Positions 1 through 7,070 of a DNA stretch of 64,000 nt are shown here, piece by piece. The notes beneath the pieces were generated by a model. It worked only from the letters and a program-made list of their open reading frames with translations. It did not search any database and had not been told where the DNA came from. The number at the start of each line of letters is the position of its first letter. Within the stretch, counting starts at the first letter, position 1. The stretch is from Tenacibaculum sp. MAR_2010_89 (lineage in GTDB: Bacteria; Bacteroidota; Bacteroidia; Flavobacteriales; Flavobacteriaceae), in contig NZ_FNUB01000005.1 in assembly GCF_900105985.1 (NCBI RefSeq), positions 496,001-560,000 of the forward strand, read 5' to 3'. The position numbers and the translations under genes are program-made.

Positions 1-162
1 AATACGTTAACCGTAAAAACGTCAGCTAATATTACCGGAGATGTAGTTATAGGCAAGTTATCAGTAGAGCCAGGGGCTACATTCAATGCAACATGTTCTA
101 TGAAAGGAGCAATAAAAGAATTGAAGAAAGATGGGCAAAAACGTGCCGAAAAAACCGCTTAA
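1..162 (+). CDS. Bactofilin family protein, C-terminal end (cut by window edge)
   Basis: The first frame is open from base 1 to a TAA at 160-162 and gives 53 residues. The stretch ITGDVVIGKLSVEPGATF shows the short, glycine-punctuated strands of the bactofilin right-handed beta-helix. The last 15 or so residues are lysine-rich and look disordered, as bactofilin tails do. Bactofilins polymerise into cytoskeletal filaments that organise envelope growth; that role is family knowledge and not visible here. The stop codon lies 32 bases inside the next gene (atpZ), so the two are probably co-transcribed and translationally coupled. The start and most of the helix lie upstream of the window. Confidence 0.75.
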   Translation, partial: NTLTVKTSANITGDVVIGKLSVEPGATFNATCSMKGAIKELKKDGQKRAEKTA

Positions 163-361
163 CAAATACATTCGGTTTACCACTATTGCTTTTCAAATGG
201 GGTTAACCATTTATTTAGGAAACTTACTAGGTGAATGGTTAGATACCAAATATTCAAATGAAGGAGGCTTATATGCTAAAATATGTACATTAGTGGCCGT
301 TTTTTTAGCAATGTTCTCCGTTATTCAACAAGTTACAAAAATTTCAAAAAACAATGATTAA
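131..361 (+). CDS. atpZ: AtpZ/AtpI-like ATP synthase accessory membrane protein
   Basis: This 76-residue protein has two hydrophobic helices, about residues 16-38 and 46-68, joined by a short loop. The first carries the G-x-x-L-G-x-x-L-D pattern (GNLLGEWLD) typical of AtpZ/AtpI proteins. In other bacteria these proteins assist assembly of the F0 c-ring or Mg2+ supply to ATP synthase. Its place just before atpB supports the call. The ATG at 131 lies inside the preceding bactofilin gene, in another frame. A second Met at residue 23 falls inside the first helix and is a poor start. Confidence 0.8.
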   Translation: MGKNVPKKPLNKYIRFTTIAFQMGLTIYLGNLLGEWLDTKYSNEGGLYAKICTLVAVFLAMFSVIQQVTKISKNND

Positions 362-734
362 ACGAATTTTGTTTTTTCTTGCTGCAGTACTTATAGTTTT
401 AGCAGTAAGTTATTTTCCGCATAATTATGTTATAATATCAAAAGAAATTCAATTATCATTTTCATTACTAGGAGTATATTTGTTTCATGTAGTATCAGCA
501 ATTATAGTGTATCTTATAGTTGAATTTGTGGCAGATAAAATGCCCAATCAAGCAGGTTATGCATACTTAGCTTCCATATTTTTAAAAATCGGATTTTTCG
601 TGTTAGTTTTTCAAGCTTCAGTTTTTACAAATGAACAACTTACTAAGCCAGAAAGGTTTTCATTAGTAATTCCGTTGTTTTTGTTTTTAATTCTTGAAGC
701 AATTGCTGTTTCAAAACTATTGAACAGCAAATAG
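354..734 (+). CDS. Small four-helix membrane protein between atpZ and atpB (DUF6168-like)
   Basis: This 126-residue protein consists almost entirely of four transmembrane helices (about residues 3-21, 32-59, 70-88 and 104-123), with no catalytic motif. It overlaps the end of atpZ by 8 bases. A protein of this size and topology between atpZ and atpB is, as I recall, a regular feature of flavobacterial ATP synthase loci and is classed as DUF6168. A role in ATP synthase assembly is inference from position. The next gene, atpB, has its own promoter, so this gene need not be made in the same amount as the synthase. Confidence 0.7.
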   Translation: MIKRILFFLAAVLIVLAVSYFPHNYVIISKEIQLSFSLLGVYLFHVVSAIIVYLIVEFVADKMPNQAGYAYLASIFLKIGFFVLVFQASVFTNEQLTKPERFSLVIPLFLFLILEAIAVSKLLNSK

Positions 735-800
735 TTTGCTAGTTTTTACTAGAAATAAATCTCATGAAAACATTCTCATAAAAACTAAATAAAAAAACGG

Positions 801-830
801 TTTGTAGTTTTAATTAATTGTTTACCTTTG
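801..830 (+). promoter_or_regulatory. Promoter of atpB (Bacteroidota type)
   Basis: A -33 TTTG at 801-804 and a -7 box TACCTTTG at 823-830 are separated by 18 bases, an excellent match to the Bacteroidota housekeeping promoter. Transcription would begin near 835, leaving a leader of about 35 bases before atpB. Confidence 0.75.
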
Positions 831-870
831 CACGGAAATTTAGAGACCACAACCCTATATTTAAAAAGGT

Positions 871-2010
871 ATGATGATAGCAAAAAAATCTATCAAATTT
901 TTAACAGTTTTAGCATTGGTTTTCACTTCTTTTGGAGTGTTTGCTGGTGGAGGAGATAAGAAATCTTCCGAAAACGACGGTGGAAAAGTAGACACCAAAG
1001 AAGAAATTAAAAACTACATCAAGCATCACTTAGCGGATTCACATGATTTTTCATTGTTTTCTTATTCAAACGATGCAGGTGAAAGAAAGCATATAGGCTT
1101 TCCTTTACCAGTGATTGTTTGGACTAGTAAAGGTTTGAAAACATTTATGTCGTCAAAATTTCATCATAATGATGATGGTAAGTTAGTTGTTGATGCTGGA
1201 GGTGTTAAGTTAACTAAAATTCATAGTAAAATTTATGAGTTAGATGCTAACGCTACAACAGTTGCTTTTGATGAAACTCATCATGCAACTAATGCACACA
1301 AGGTGTTAGATTTATCTATAACAAAAAGTGTTTTTGGAATTTTATTAGCAGGATTGTTAATGTTTTTAGGTTTTGGTTCGTTAGCTAAAGGGTATAAAAA
1401 AGGAGCGATTCCTACTGGAGTTGGTCGTGTTTTAGAACCATTGGTTTTATACGTAAGAGATGAAATAGCAAGGCCAAATATTGGAGAAAAAAAATATAAA
1501 AGATTTATGCCATATTTATTAACGGTGTTTTTCTTTATTTGGATATTAAACTTATTAGGATTAACACCATTAGGTTTTAATGTTACAGGTCAAATTGCAG
1601 TAACTGTATGTTTAGCATTGTTTACTTTAGTAGTTTATATAACTAACGGATCGAAAGATTTTTGGGCGCATACTTTATGGATGCCAGGTGTTCCAAAGAT
1701 TTTAAGACCAGTATTAGCTGTTTTAGAATTAGCAGGGTTTTTACTAATCAAACCATTTTCATTATTAGTACGTTTGTTTGCAAATATTACAGCAGGTCAC
1801 TCAGTAGTAATGGGTATTGCAGCACTTATGGTGTTGTTGAAAACTGAATTTGGAACAGTAGGTGCAACAGGTATTTCATTTTTGTTAACTATGTTTTTAA
1901 CAATTATTGAATTATTAGTAGCTTTTTTACAAGCATTTATTTTTACAATGCTTTCTGCTTTGTTTATTGGAATGGCAGTAGAAGAGCATGATCATGCACA
2001 TGATCACTAA
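871..2010 (+). CDS. atpB: F0 ATP synthase subunit a, with periplasmic N-terminal extension
   Basis: This 379-residue protein is the proton-channel subunit of F0. The C-terminal two thirds, from about residue 150, has five or six membrane helices and the family motif LLVRLFANITAGH, with the essential arginine at about residue 301. Before that lies a Bacteroidota-type extension of roughly 110 residues: a signal-peptide-like start (residues 1-25), then a charged segment that would sit in the periplasm. The C-terminus is histidine-rich (EEHDHAHDH). Two ATGs stand in tandem at 871 and 874; either could be used, and AAAAAGG lies just upstream. It leads a run atpB-E-F-H-A-G. Confidence 0.95.
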   Translation: MMIAKKSIKFLTVLALVFTSFGVFAGGGDKKSSENDGGKVDTKEEIKNYIKHHLADSHDFSLFSYSNDAGERKHIGFPLPVIVWTSKGLKTFMSSKFHHNDDGKLVVDAGGVKLTKIHSKIYELDANATTVAFDETHHATNAHKVLDLSITKSVFGILLAGLLMFLGFGSLAKGYKKGAIPTGVGRVLEPLVLYVRDEIARPNIGEKKYKRFMPYLLTVFFFIWILNLLGLTPLGFNVTGQIAVTVCLALFTLVVYITNGSKDFWAHTLWMPGVPKILRPVLAVLELAGFLLIKPFSLLVRLFANITAGHSVVMGIAALMVLLKTEFGTVGATGISFLLTMFLTIIELLVAFLQAFIFTMLSALFIGMAVEEHDHAHDH

Positions 2011-2049
2011 GAATTATTATAGAGTAGAATAAGAATTTGTTTAATTTAA

Positions 2050-2253
<204 letters not shown>

Positions 2254-2346
2254 TTCCGAAACAAAAACAACGAAAACATTTTCTGCAACGGTTGGTTGCA
2301 GAAATGTTTTTAAAATTAAACAACAAAAAGACAATAATTAAGTATT

Positions 2347-2844
2347 ATGGATATTTTTAATGATTTTTCGATAGGATTATTTGCAATGCAATTAACTATC
2401 TTAATTCTATTATTATTTTTATTAGCAAAGTTTGCATGGAAACCTATTTTAAATTCTTTAGATGAAAGAGAAGAAGGTATTCAAAATGCATTAGATCAAG
2501 CAGAGAATGCTCGTAAAGAAATGCAAAACTTGCAAGCTGATAATGAAAAGATGATAAAAGAAGCACGTGCAGAGAGAGATGCAATGATGAAAGATGCTCG
2601 TGAAATTAAAGATAACATTATAGCAGAAGCAAAAGAAGAAGCACAAGAACAAGCTTCTATCATGATTGAAAATGCTAAAGCAACTATTAAGCAAGAACAA
2701 CAAGCAGCTGTTGCTGAGTTAAAAAAGAATGTTGCTGAATTATCTATAGGTATAGCACAATCTGTTGTTAAAAAAGAATTAGCTTCACAAGACGAACAAT
2801 TAAAACTTGTTGAAGGAATGTTACAAGACGTTACTTTAAACTAA
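2347..2844 (+). CDS. atpF: F0 ATP synthase subunit b
   Basis: This 165-residue protein has one N-terminal membrane helix (about residues 8-28) followed by FAWKPI and a long, charged, Ala/Glu/Lys-rich helix. That is the peripheral-stalk b subunit, which dimerises as a coiled coil and ties F1 to F0. Length and layout are normal. The stop is 7 bases before atpH, consistent with coupled translation of the two stalk partners. Confidence 0.95.
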   Translation: MDIFNDFSIGLFAMQLTILILLLFLLAKFAWKPILNSLDEREEGIQNALDQAENARKEMQNLQADNEKMIKEARAERDAMMKDAREIKDNIIAEAKEEAQEQASIMIENAKATIKQEQQAAVAELKKNVAELSIGIAQSVVKKELASQDEQLKLVEGMLQDVTLN

Positions 2845-2851
2845 TTAATCG

Positions 2852-3409
2852 ATGAAAGGAGCAAGACCAGCATTACGTTATGCAAAAGCAGTTTTAAATT
2901 TAGCTAAAGAATCAGGTAATGATGCTTTAGTAAATGAAAACATGCAGCTAATCGTAAATACTATTGCTGAAAGTGATGATTTAGAGACAATGTTAAAAAG
3001 TCCAATAATCAAAGCTAAGGATAAGCAAAAAGTTTTAGTTGCGCTTTTTGGTGATAAAGTAGATACTATAGTAAAAGGTTTGTTTAATTTATTAGAAGAG
3101 AACAAACGTATGCTTATGTTAGAACCAATAGCTAAGCAATACACTATTATTTATGATTATCATAAAAGTATGCAAGTTGCTAAAGTTACTACTGCGGTAG
3201 CTTTAACTAAAGAGTTAGAAGATAAAATACAAGCAAAAATTGTTGACCTAACAGGTAACAGTGCTAGTATAGAAAATATAGTAAATCCATCTATTTTAGG
3301 AGGGTTTATTTTACGTGTTGGAGATGTGCAGTATGATGCAAGTATTTCTAATCAATTTAATGAATTAAGGAGAGAATTTGACAACAGTCATTATATTCCA
3401 AAAATTTAA
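2852..3409 (+). CDS. atpH: F1 ATP synthase subunit delta
   Basis: This 185-residue protein begins ARPALRYAKAVLNLA and ends with the conserved block SILGGFILRVGDVQYDASI, both typical of delta/OSCP, which joins the top of F1 to the b stalk. The N-terminal two thirds is helical. It lies between atpF and atpA with short gaps of 7 and 21 bases, in the standard order. Confidence 0.95.
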   Translation: MKGARPALRYAKAVLNLAKESGNDALVNENMQLIVNTIAESDDLETMLKSPIIKAKDKQKVLVALFGDKVDTIVKGLFNLLEENKRMLMLEPIAKQYTIIYDYHKSMQVAKVTTAVALTKELEDKIQAKIVDLTGNSASIENIVNPSILGGFILRVGDVQYDASISNQFNELRREFDNSHYIPKI

Positions 3410-3430
3410 TTTTACGTCAAAAGATATAAG

Positions 3431-5011
3431 ATGGCAGCAATTAAACCAGCTGAAGTATCAGCAATTTTAAAGGAACAATTAACAAATTTCGAAGCGAAAG
3501 CTTCGTTAAATGAAGTAGGAACTGTATTACAAGTAGGTGATGGTATTGCTCGTGTTTACGGTTTATCAAATGTACAATACGGTGAATTAGTTGAATTCGA
3601 TAACGGATTAGAAGGTATCGTATTAAACTTAGAAGAAGATAATGCAGGTGTTGTATTATTAGGTGCTTCTACATCTGTAAGAGAAGGTTCTACTGTAAAA
3701 CGTACTGAAAGAATTGCTTCTTTAAGAGCTGGAGAAGGAATTGTAGGACGTGTTGTAAACACTTTAGGTCAACCAATTGATGGTAAAGGACCAATTGAGG
3801 GTGATACTTTCGAAATGCCTTTAGAGCGTAGAGCTCCTGGTGTTATTTATCGTGAGCCTGTAACTGAACCTATGCAAACTGGTATCAAGTCTATTGATGC
3901 AATGATTCCTGTAGGACGTGGTCAACGTGAGTTAATTATTGGTGACCGTCAAACTGGTAAATCAACAGTTGCTATTGATACTATCTTAAATCAAAAAGAA
4001 TTTTATGATGCAGGGCAACCAGTGTACTGTATCTATGTAGCTATTGGTCAAAAAGCTTCAACTGTAGCGGCTATTGCTAACATGTTAGAAGAAAAAGGTG
4101 CTTTAGCATATACAACAATTGTTGCTGCAAATGCATCTGATCCTGCTCCAATGCAGGTATATGCACCTTTCGCAGGAGCTGCAATTGGTGAGTACTTCCG
4201 TGATACTGGTAGACCAGCATTAATTGTTTATGATGATTTATCTAAACAAGCAGTTGCTTACCGTGAGGTATCTTTATTATTAAGAAGACCTCCAGGACGT
4301 GAAGCATATCCAGGAGATGTATTTTACTTACACTCAAGATTATTAGAGCGTGCTGCAAAAGTGATCAATGATGATAAAATTGCAAGTGAAATGAATGATT
4401 TACCTGATTCTTTAAAAGGAATTGTAAAAGGTGGAGGTTCTTTAACTGCATTACCTATTATTGAAACACAAGCAGGTGACGTTTCAGCATATATCCCAAC
4501 AAACGTAATTTCTATTACTGATGGGCAAATATTCTTAGAGTCTGATTTATTTAATTCAGGTGTACGTCCAGCAATTAACGTAGGTATTTCTGTATCACGT
4601 GTTGGTGGTAATGCTCAAATTAAATCTATGAAAAAAGTATCTGGTACTTTAAAATTAGATCAAGCTCAATACCGTGAATTAGAAGCATTTGCTAAGTTTG
4701 GATCTGATTTAGATGCAGCTACAATGAATGTGATTTCTAAAGGACAACGTAATGTTGAAATTTTAAAGCAAGCTCAAAACGATCCTTTTACTGTTGAAGA
4801 TCAAGTAGCAATCATTTATGCAGGTTCTAAAAACTTGTTAAAAGATGTTCCAGTTAAGAAGGTAAAAGAATTTGAGAAAGATTATATAGAGTACTTAAAT
4901 GCTAAGCATAGAGATACTTTAGATACATTAAAGGCAGGTAAATTAACTGATGAAGTAATTGATACTTTAACAGCAGCTGCTAAAGAGATTTCAGCTAAAT
5001 TTTCAGCTTAA
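3431..5011 (+). CDS. atpA: F1 ATP synthase subunit alpha
   Basis: This 526-residue protein has the full alpha layout: N-terminal beta-barrel, nucleotide-binding domain with the P-loop GDRQTGKST at about 171-179, the VYDDLSKQA Walker B region, and a helical C-terminal domain. Codon use is the cleanest in the neighbourhood, with many GGT, CGT and TTA codons, as expected for a highly expressed gene. The catalytic beta subunit gene does not follow; in Bacteroidota, beta and epsilon are usually encoded at a second locus. Confidence 0.97.
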   Translation: MAAIKPAEVSAILKEQLTNFEAKASLNEVGTVLQVGDGIARVYGLSNVQYGELVEFDNGLEGIVLNLEEDNAGVVLLGASTSVREGSTVKRTERIASLRAGEGIVGRVVNTLGQPIDGKGPIEGDTFEMPLERRAPGVIYREPVTEPMQTGIKSIDAMIPVGRGQRELIIGDRQTGKSTVAIDTILNQKEFYDAGQPVYCIYVAIGQKASTVAAIANMLEEKGALAYTTIVAANASDPAPMQVYAPFAGAAIGEYFRDTGRPALIVYDDLSKQAVAYREVSLLLRRPPGREAYPGDVFYLHSRLLERAAKVINDDKIASEMNDLPDSLKGIVKGGGSLTALPIIETQAGDVSAYIPTNVISITDGQIFLESDLFNSGVRPAINVGISVSRVGGNAQIKSMKKVSGTLKLDQAQYRELEAFAKFGSDLDAATMNVISKGQRNVEILKQAQNDPFTVEDQVAIIYAGSKNLLKDVPVKKVKEFEKDYIEYLNAKHRDTLDTLKAGKLTDEVIDTLTAAAKEISAKFSA

Positions 5012-5027
5012 TAATAGTTAAAACAAT

Positions 5028-5050
5028 ATTCCCGCAAATTTTGCGGGAAT
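5028..5050 (+). terminator. Perfect inverted repeat between atpA and atpG
   Basis: Arms ATTCCCGCAAA (5028-5038) and TTTGCGGGAAT (5040-5050) pair over 11 bases around a single-base centre. No long T-run follows, so it is more likely a partial attenuator or an mRNA 3'-end or processing structure between atpA and atpG than a full terminator. Confidence 0.55.
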
Positions 5051-5074
5051 CTTATAAATTTTAAGTGCAATTAC

Positions 5075-5935
5075 ATGGCAAACTTAAAAGAAATACGAAA
5101 CAGGATTACTTCAATTAAATCAACAATGCAGATTACCTCTGCCATGAAAATGGTATCGGCTGCTAAGTTGAAAAAAGCTCAAGATGCAATTACGGCAATG
5201 CGTCCTTATTCATCTAAGCTTACTGAATTATTGCAAAGCTTAAGCGCTACTTTAGATAGTGATGCAGGTGGAGCATATTCAACGCAAAGAGAAGTAAACA
5301 AAGTGTTGTTAGTTACGATAACCTCAAACAGAGGTTTATGTGGTGGTTTTAATTCTTCAATTATAAAAGAAACAGTTAAAACGATTAATGAAACATACAA
5401 CGGAGTTACTGTTGACTTATTTACAATTGGTAAAAAAGGAAACGATATCTTATCAAAAGAAAATAATGTTATTGAAAATAGAAATGATATTTTTGATGAG
5501 TTAACTTTTGATAACGTAGCTTTAGTTGCAGAGCAATTAATGGATTTATACGTAGGTGGTTCTTATGATAAAATAGAAATCATTTATAATAGATTCAAGA
5601 ATGCTGCAACTCAAATACCACAAGTTGAACAGTTCTTACCTATTAAACCAATTGAAGGTGACGCAAACGTAAATTTAGATTATGTTTTTGAACCATCAAA
5701 AGAAGAAATTGTTTTAGAGTTAATTCCTAAATCATTAAAAACTCAGTTATATAAAGCCATTCGTGATTCATTTGCTGCTGAACATGGAGCTCGTATGACT
5801 GCAATGCATAAAGCAACTGATAACGCTACTGAATTACGTGACGAATTATTACTAACGTATAACAAAGCACGTCAAGCTGCGATTACTAATGAAATTTTAG
5901 AAATTGTTGGTGGTGCAGAAGCATTGAATAATTAA
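5075..5935 (+). CDS. atpG: F1 ATP synthase subunit gamma
   Basis: This 286-residue protein starts MANLKEIRNRITSIKSTMQI and ends in a long helix containing AMHKATDNATEL, the two coiled-coil halves of the rotating shaft. The central Rossmann-like part includes SNRGLCGGFN. It is the last gene of the operon and is followed by a strong terminator. A hairpin separates it from atpA, so its level could be set separately from the alpha subunit. Confidence 0.96.
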   Translation: MANLKEIRNRITSIKSTMQITSAMKMVSAAKLKKAQDAITAMRPYSSKLTELLQSLSATLDSDAGGAYSTQREVNKVLLVTITSNRGLCGGFNSSIIKETVKTINETYNGVTVDLFTIGKKGNDILSKENNVIENRNDIFDELTFDNVALVAEQLMDLYVGGSYDKIEIIYNRFKNAATQIPQVEQFLPIKPIEGDANVNLDYVFEPSKEEIVLELIPKSLKTQLYKAIRDSFAAEHGARMTAMHKATDNATELRDELLLTYNKARQAAITNEILEIVGGAEALNN

Positions 5936-5956
5936 GAAATTATTTATCTTATATAT

Positions 5957-5986
5957 AAAGCGAACCAACTTGGTTCGCTTTTTTTT
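5957..5986 (+). terminator. Terminator of the atp operon
   Basis: Arms AAAGCGAACCA and TGGTTCGCTTT with a three-base loop are followed by a T-run to 5986. This is a classic rho-independent terminator just after atpG. Confidence 0.9.
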
Positions 5987-6001
5987 ACATTATTTTCTAA
6001 A

Positions 6002-6880
6002 CTAAATAGATACTAAGTTTTTAATTGCCTTGGATTTTTGATTATTTCTATTTGCTAAGTATAGATAAACTAATAAGGGAATGAGTCCATGCGGTATTCT
6101 ATATAATACTAAATACATGTATTGATGCATAATACTCAATGATACATCATAACTTAGACCGCTTATTATTCTTGCAAAAGCGGTAATAAAACCCCAAAAG
6201 CAAGCATATAGCAACATCGTTTTTGCTACTTTAGGTATAAACAAACCAATTGCAATAATAAAATCTATAATCCCAGCTATAAATAATAGGTTTTTAGCGC
6301 TTGTTTCTGTGATGGGTAATATATTTAACGTCATTGTAACAAAGTTACCTGGTAACGGATAAAAAACACCAATAGCATACATTCCATGACAAGTAAAAGC
6401 TAAAGCAATGAAAATTTTTAACTTAAATATCAATTGATGAATATTTCGAGTTTTTAAATAATATATTAATGCTATTGGAACTCCAAATTGAATTGCATGT
6501 TCAAAGAACATAATTAAGTGATAAAACTTATTTTTAGTAATTAGCATCGCTAATACTACTATACTAACTGCTCCTAATTTCAAGATTGTTAGTTGCCATT
6601 TTTTAGAAGTTTCAGTAATAGTGAGTGATATTATTGCACAAACAGTGTATAAGCCACCTATACTTTTGGTTAAAAACTGTATAGCATGATCAGTATTTAA
6701 GTTTGTAACATACGATTGCCAAGATGTATTAAAAACAAAATTAATTATAGGTTCTAATAGTTGCTGATCCCAAAATACACTTCGATAAGGAGCATCCCAA
6801 AACAAATGTTGATATGCTCTACCAGAAAAAATAAAAAAGGTACTGATTTTTAAAAAATTAAGAAGAGTTGTTCGATTCAT
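6002..6880 (-). CDS. Multi-pass membrane protein, function unknown
   Basis: This 292-residue protein has about seven or eight hydrophobic segments. The N-terminal motif GRAYQHLFWDAPYRSVFWD recurs, as I recall, in uncharacterised Bacteroidota membrane proteins. I see no transporter or enzyme motif. The middle half (about residues 150-250) weakly recalls DoxX-like four-helix proteins, but I would not name it on that. It stands alone, convergent with atpG and divergent from the phosphatase gene, with its own promoter box at 6889-6896. Confidence 0.65.
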   Translation of the reverse strand: MNRTTLLNFLKISTFFIFSGRAYQHLFWDAPYRSVFWDQQLLEPIINFVFNTSWQSYVTNLNTDHAIQFLTKSIGGLYTVCAIISLTITETSKKWQLTILKLGAVSIVVLAMLITKNKFYHLIMFFEHAIQFGVPIALIYYLKTRNIHQLIFKLKIFIALAFTCHGMYAIGVFYPLPGNFVTMTLNILPITETSAKNLLFIAGIIDFIIAIGLFIPKVAKTMLLYACFWGFITAFARIISGLSYDVSLSIMHQYMYLVLYRIPHGLIPLLVYLYLANRNNQKSKAIKNLVSI

Positions 6881-6888
6881 AAAAAGAT

Positions 6889-6896
6889 CAAATATA
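6889..6896 (-). promoter_or_regulatory. -7 box of the 6002-6880 membrane protein gene
   Basis: The minus strand reads TATATTTG, a perfect TAnnTTTG, ending 8 bases before the ATG at 6880. It implies a near-leaderless transcript. Confidence 0.5.
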
Positions 6897-7023
6897 TAAT
6901 TACTACGATTTTCCTTTGTTAACTATGCGTTAGCAGATTATGTTTGTAGGGTTAACATATTGTTTAGTAGTTTATTATACTATTAATTCTTTTTTTTGGT
7001 TATATACTAATTATCAGTAAAAA

Positions 7024-7031
7024 TATATTTG
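7024..7031 (+). promoter_or_regulatory. -7 box of the phosphatase gene
   Basis: A perfect TATATTTG lies 39 bases before the ATG at 7071. A TTTG at 6995-6998 is upstream, but its 25-base spacing is longer than usual, so the -33 element is uncertain. Confidence 0.5.
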
Positions 7032-7070
7032 TAACTAAATTCTATTAACTAAACATAATCCCCCTTCAAG

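Noticed and set aside
2491-2703. Long open frame on the minus strand inside atpF
   Set aside because: It is the antisense shadow of a Glu/Lys-rich coiled coil and gives a Phe/Cys/Ser-rich product with no family resemblance.
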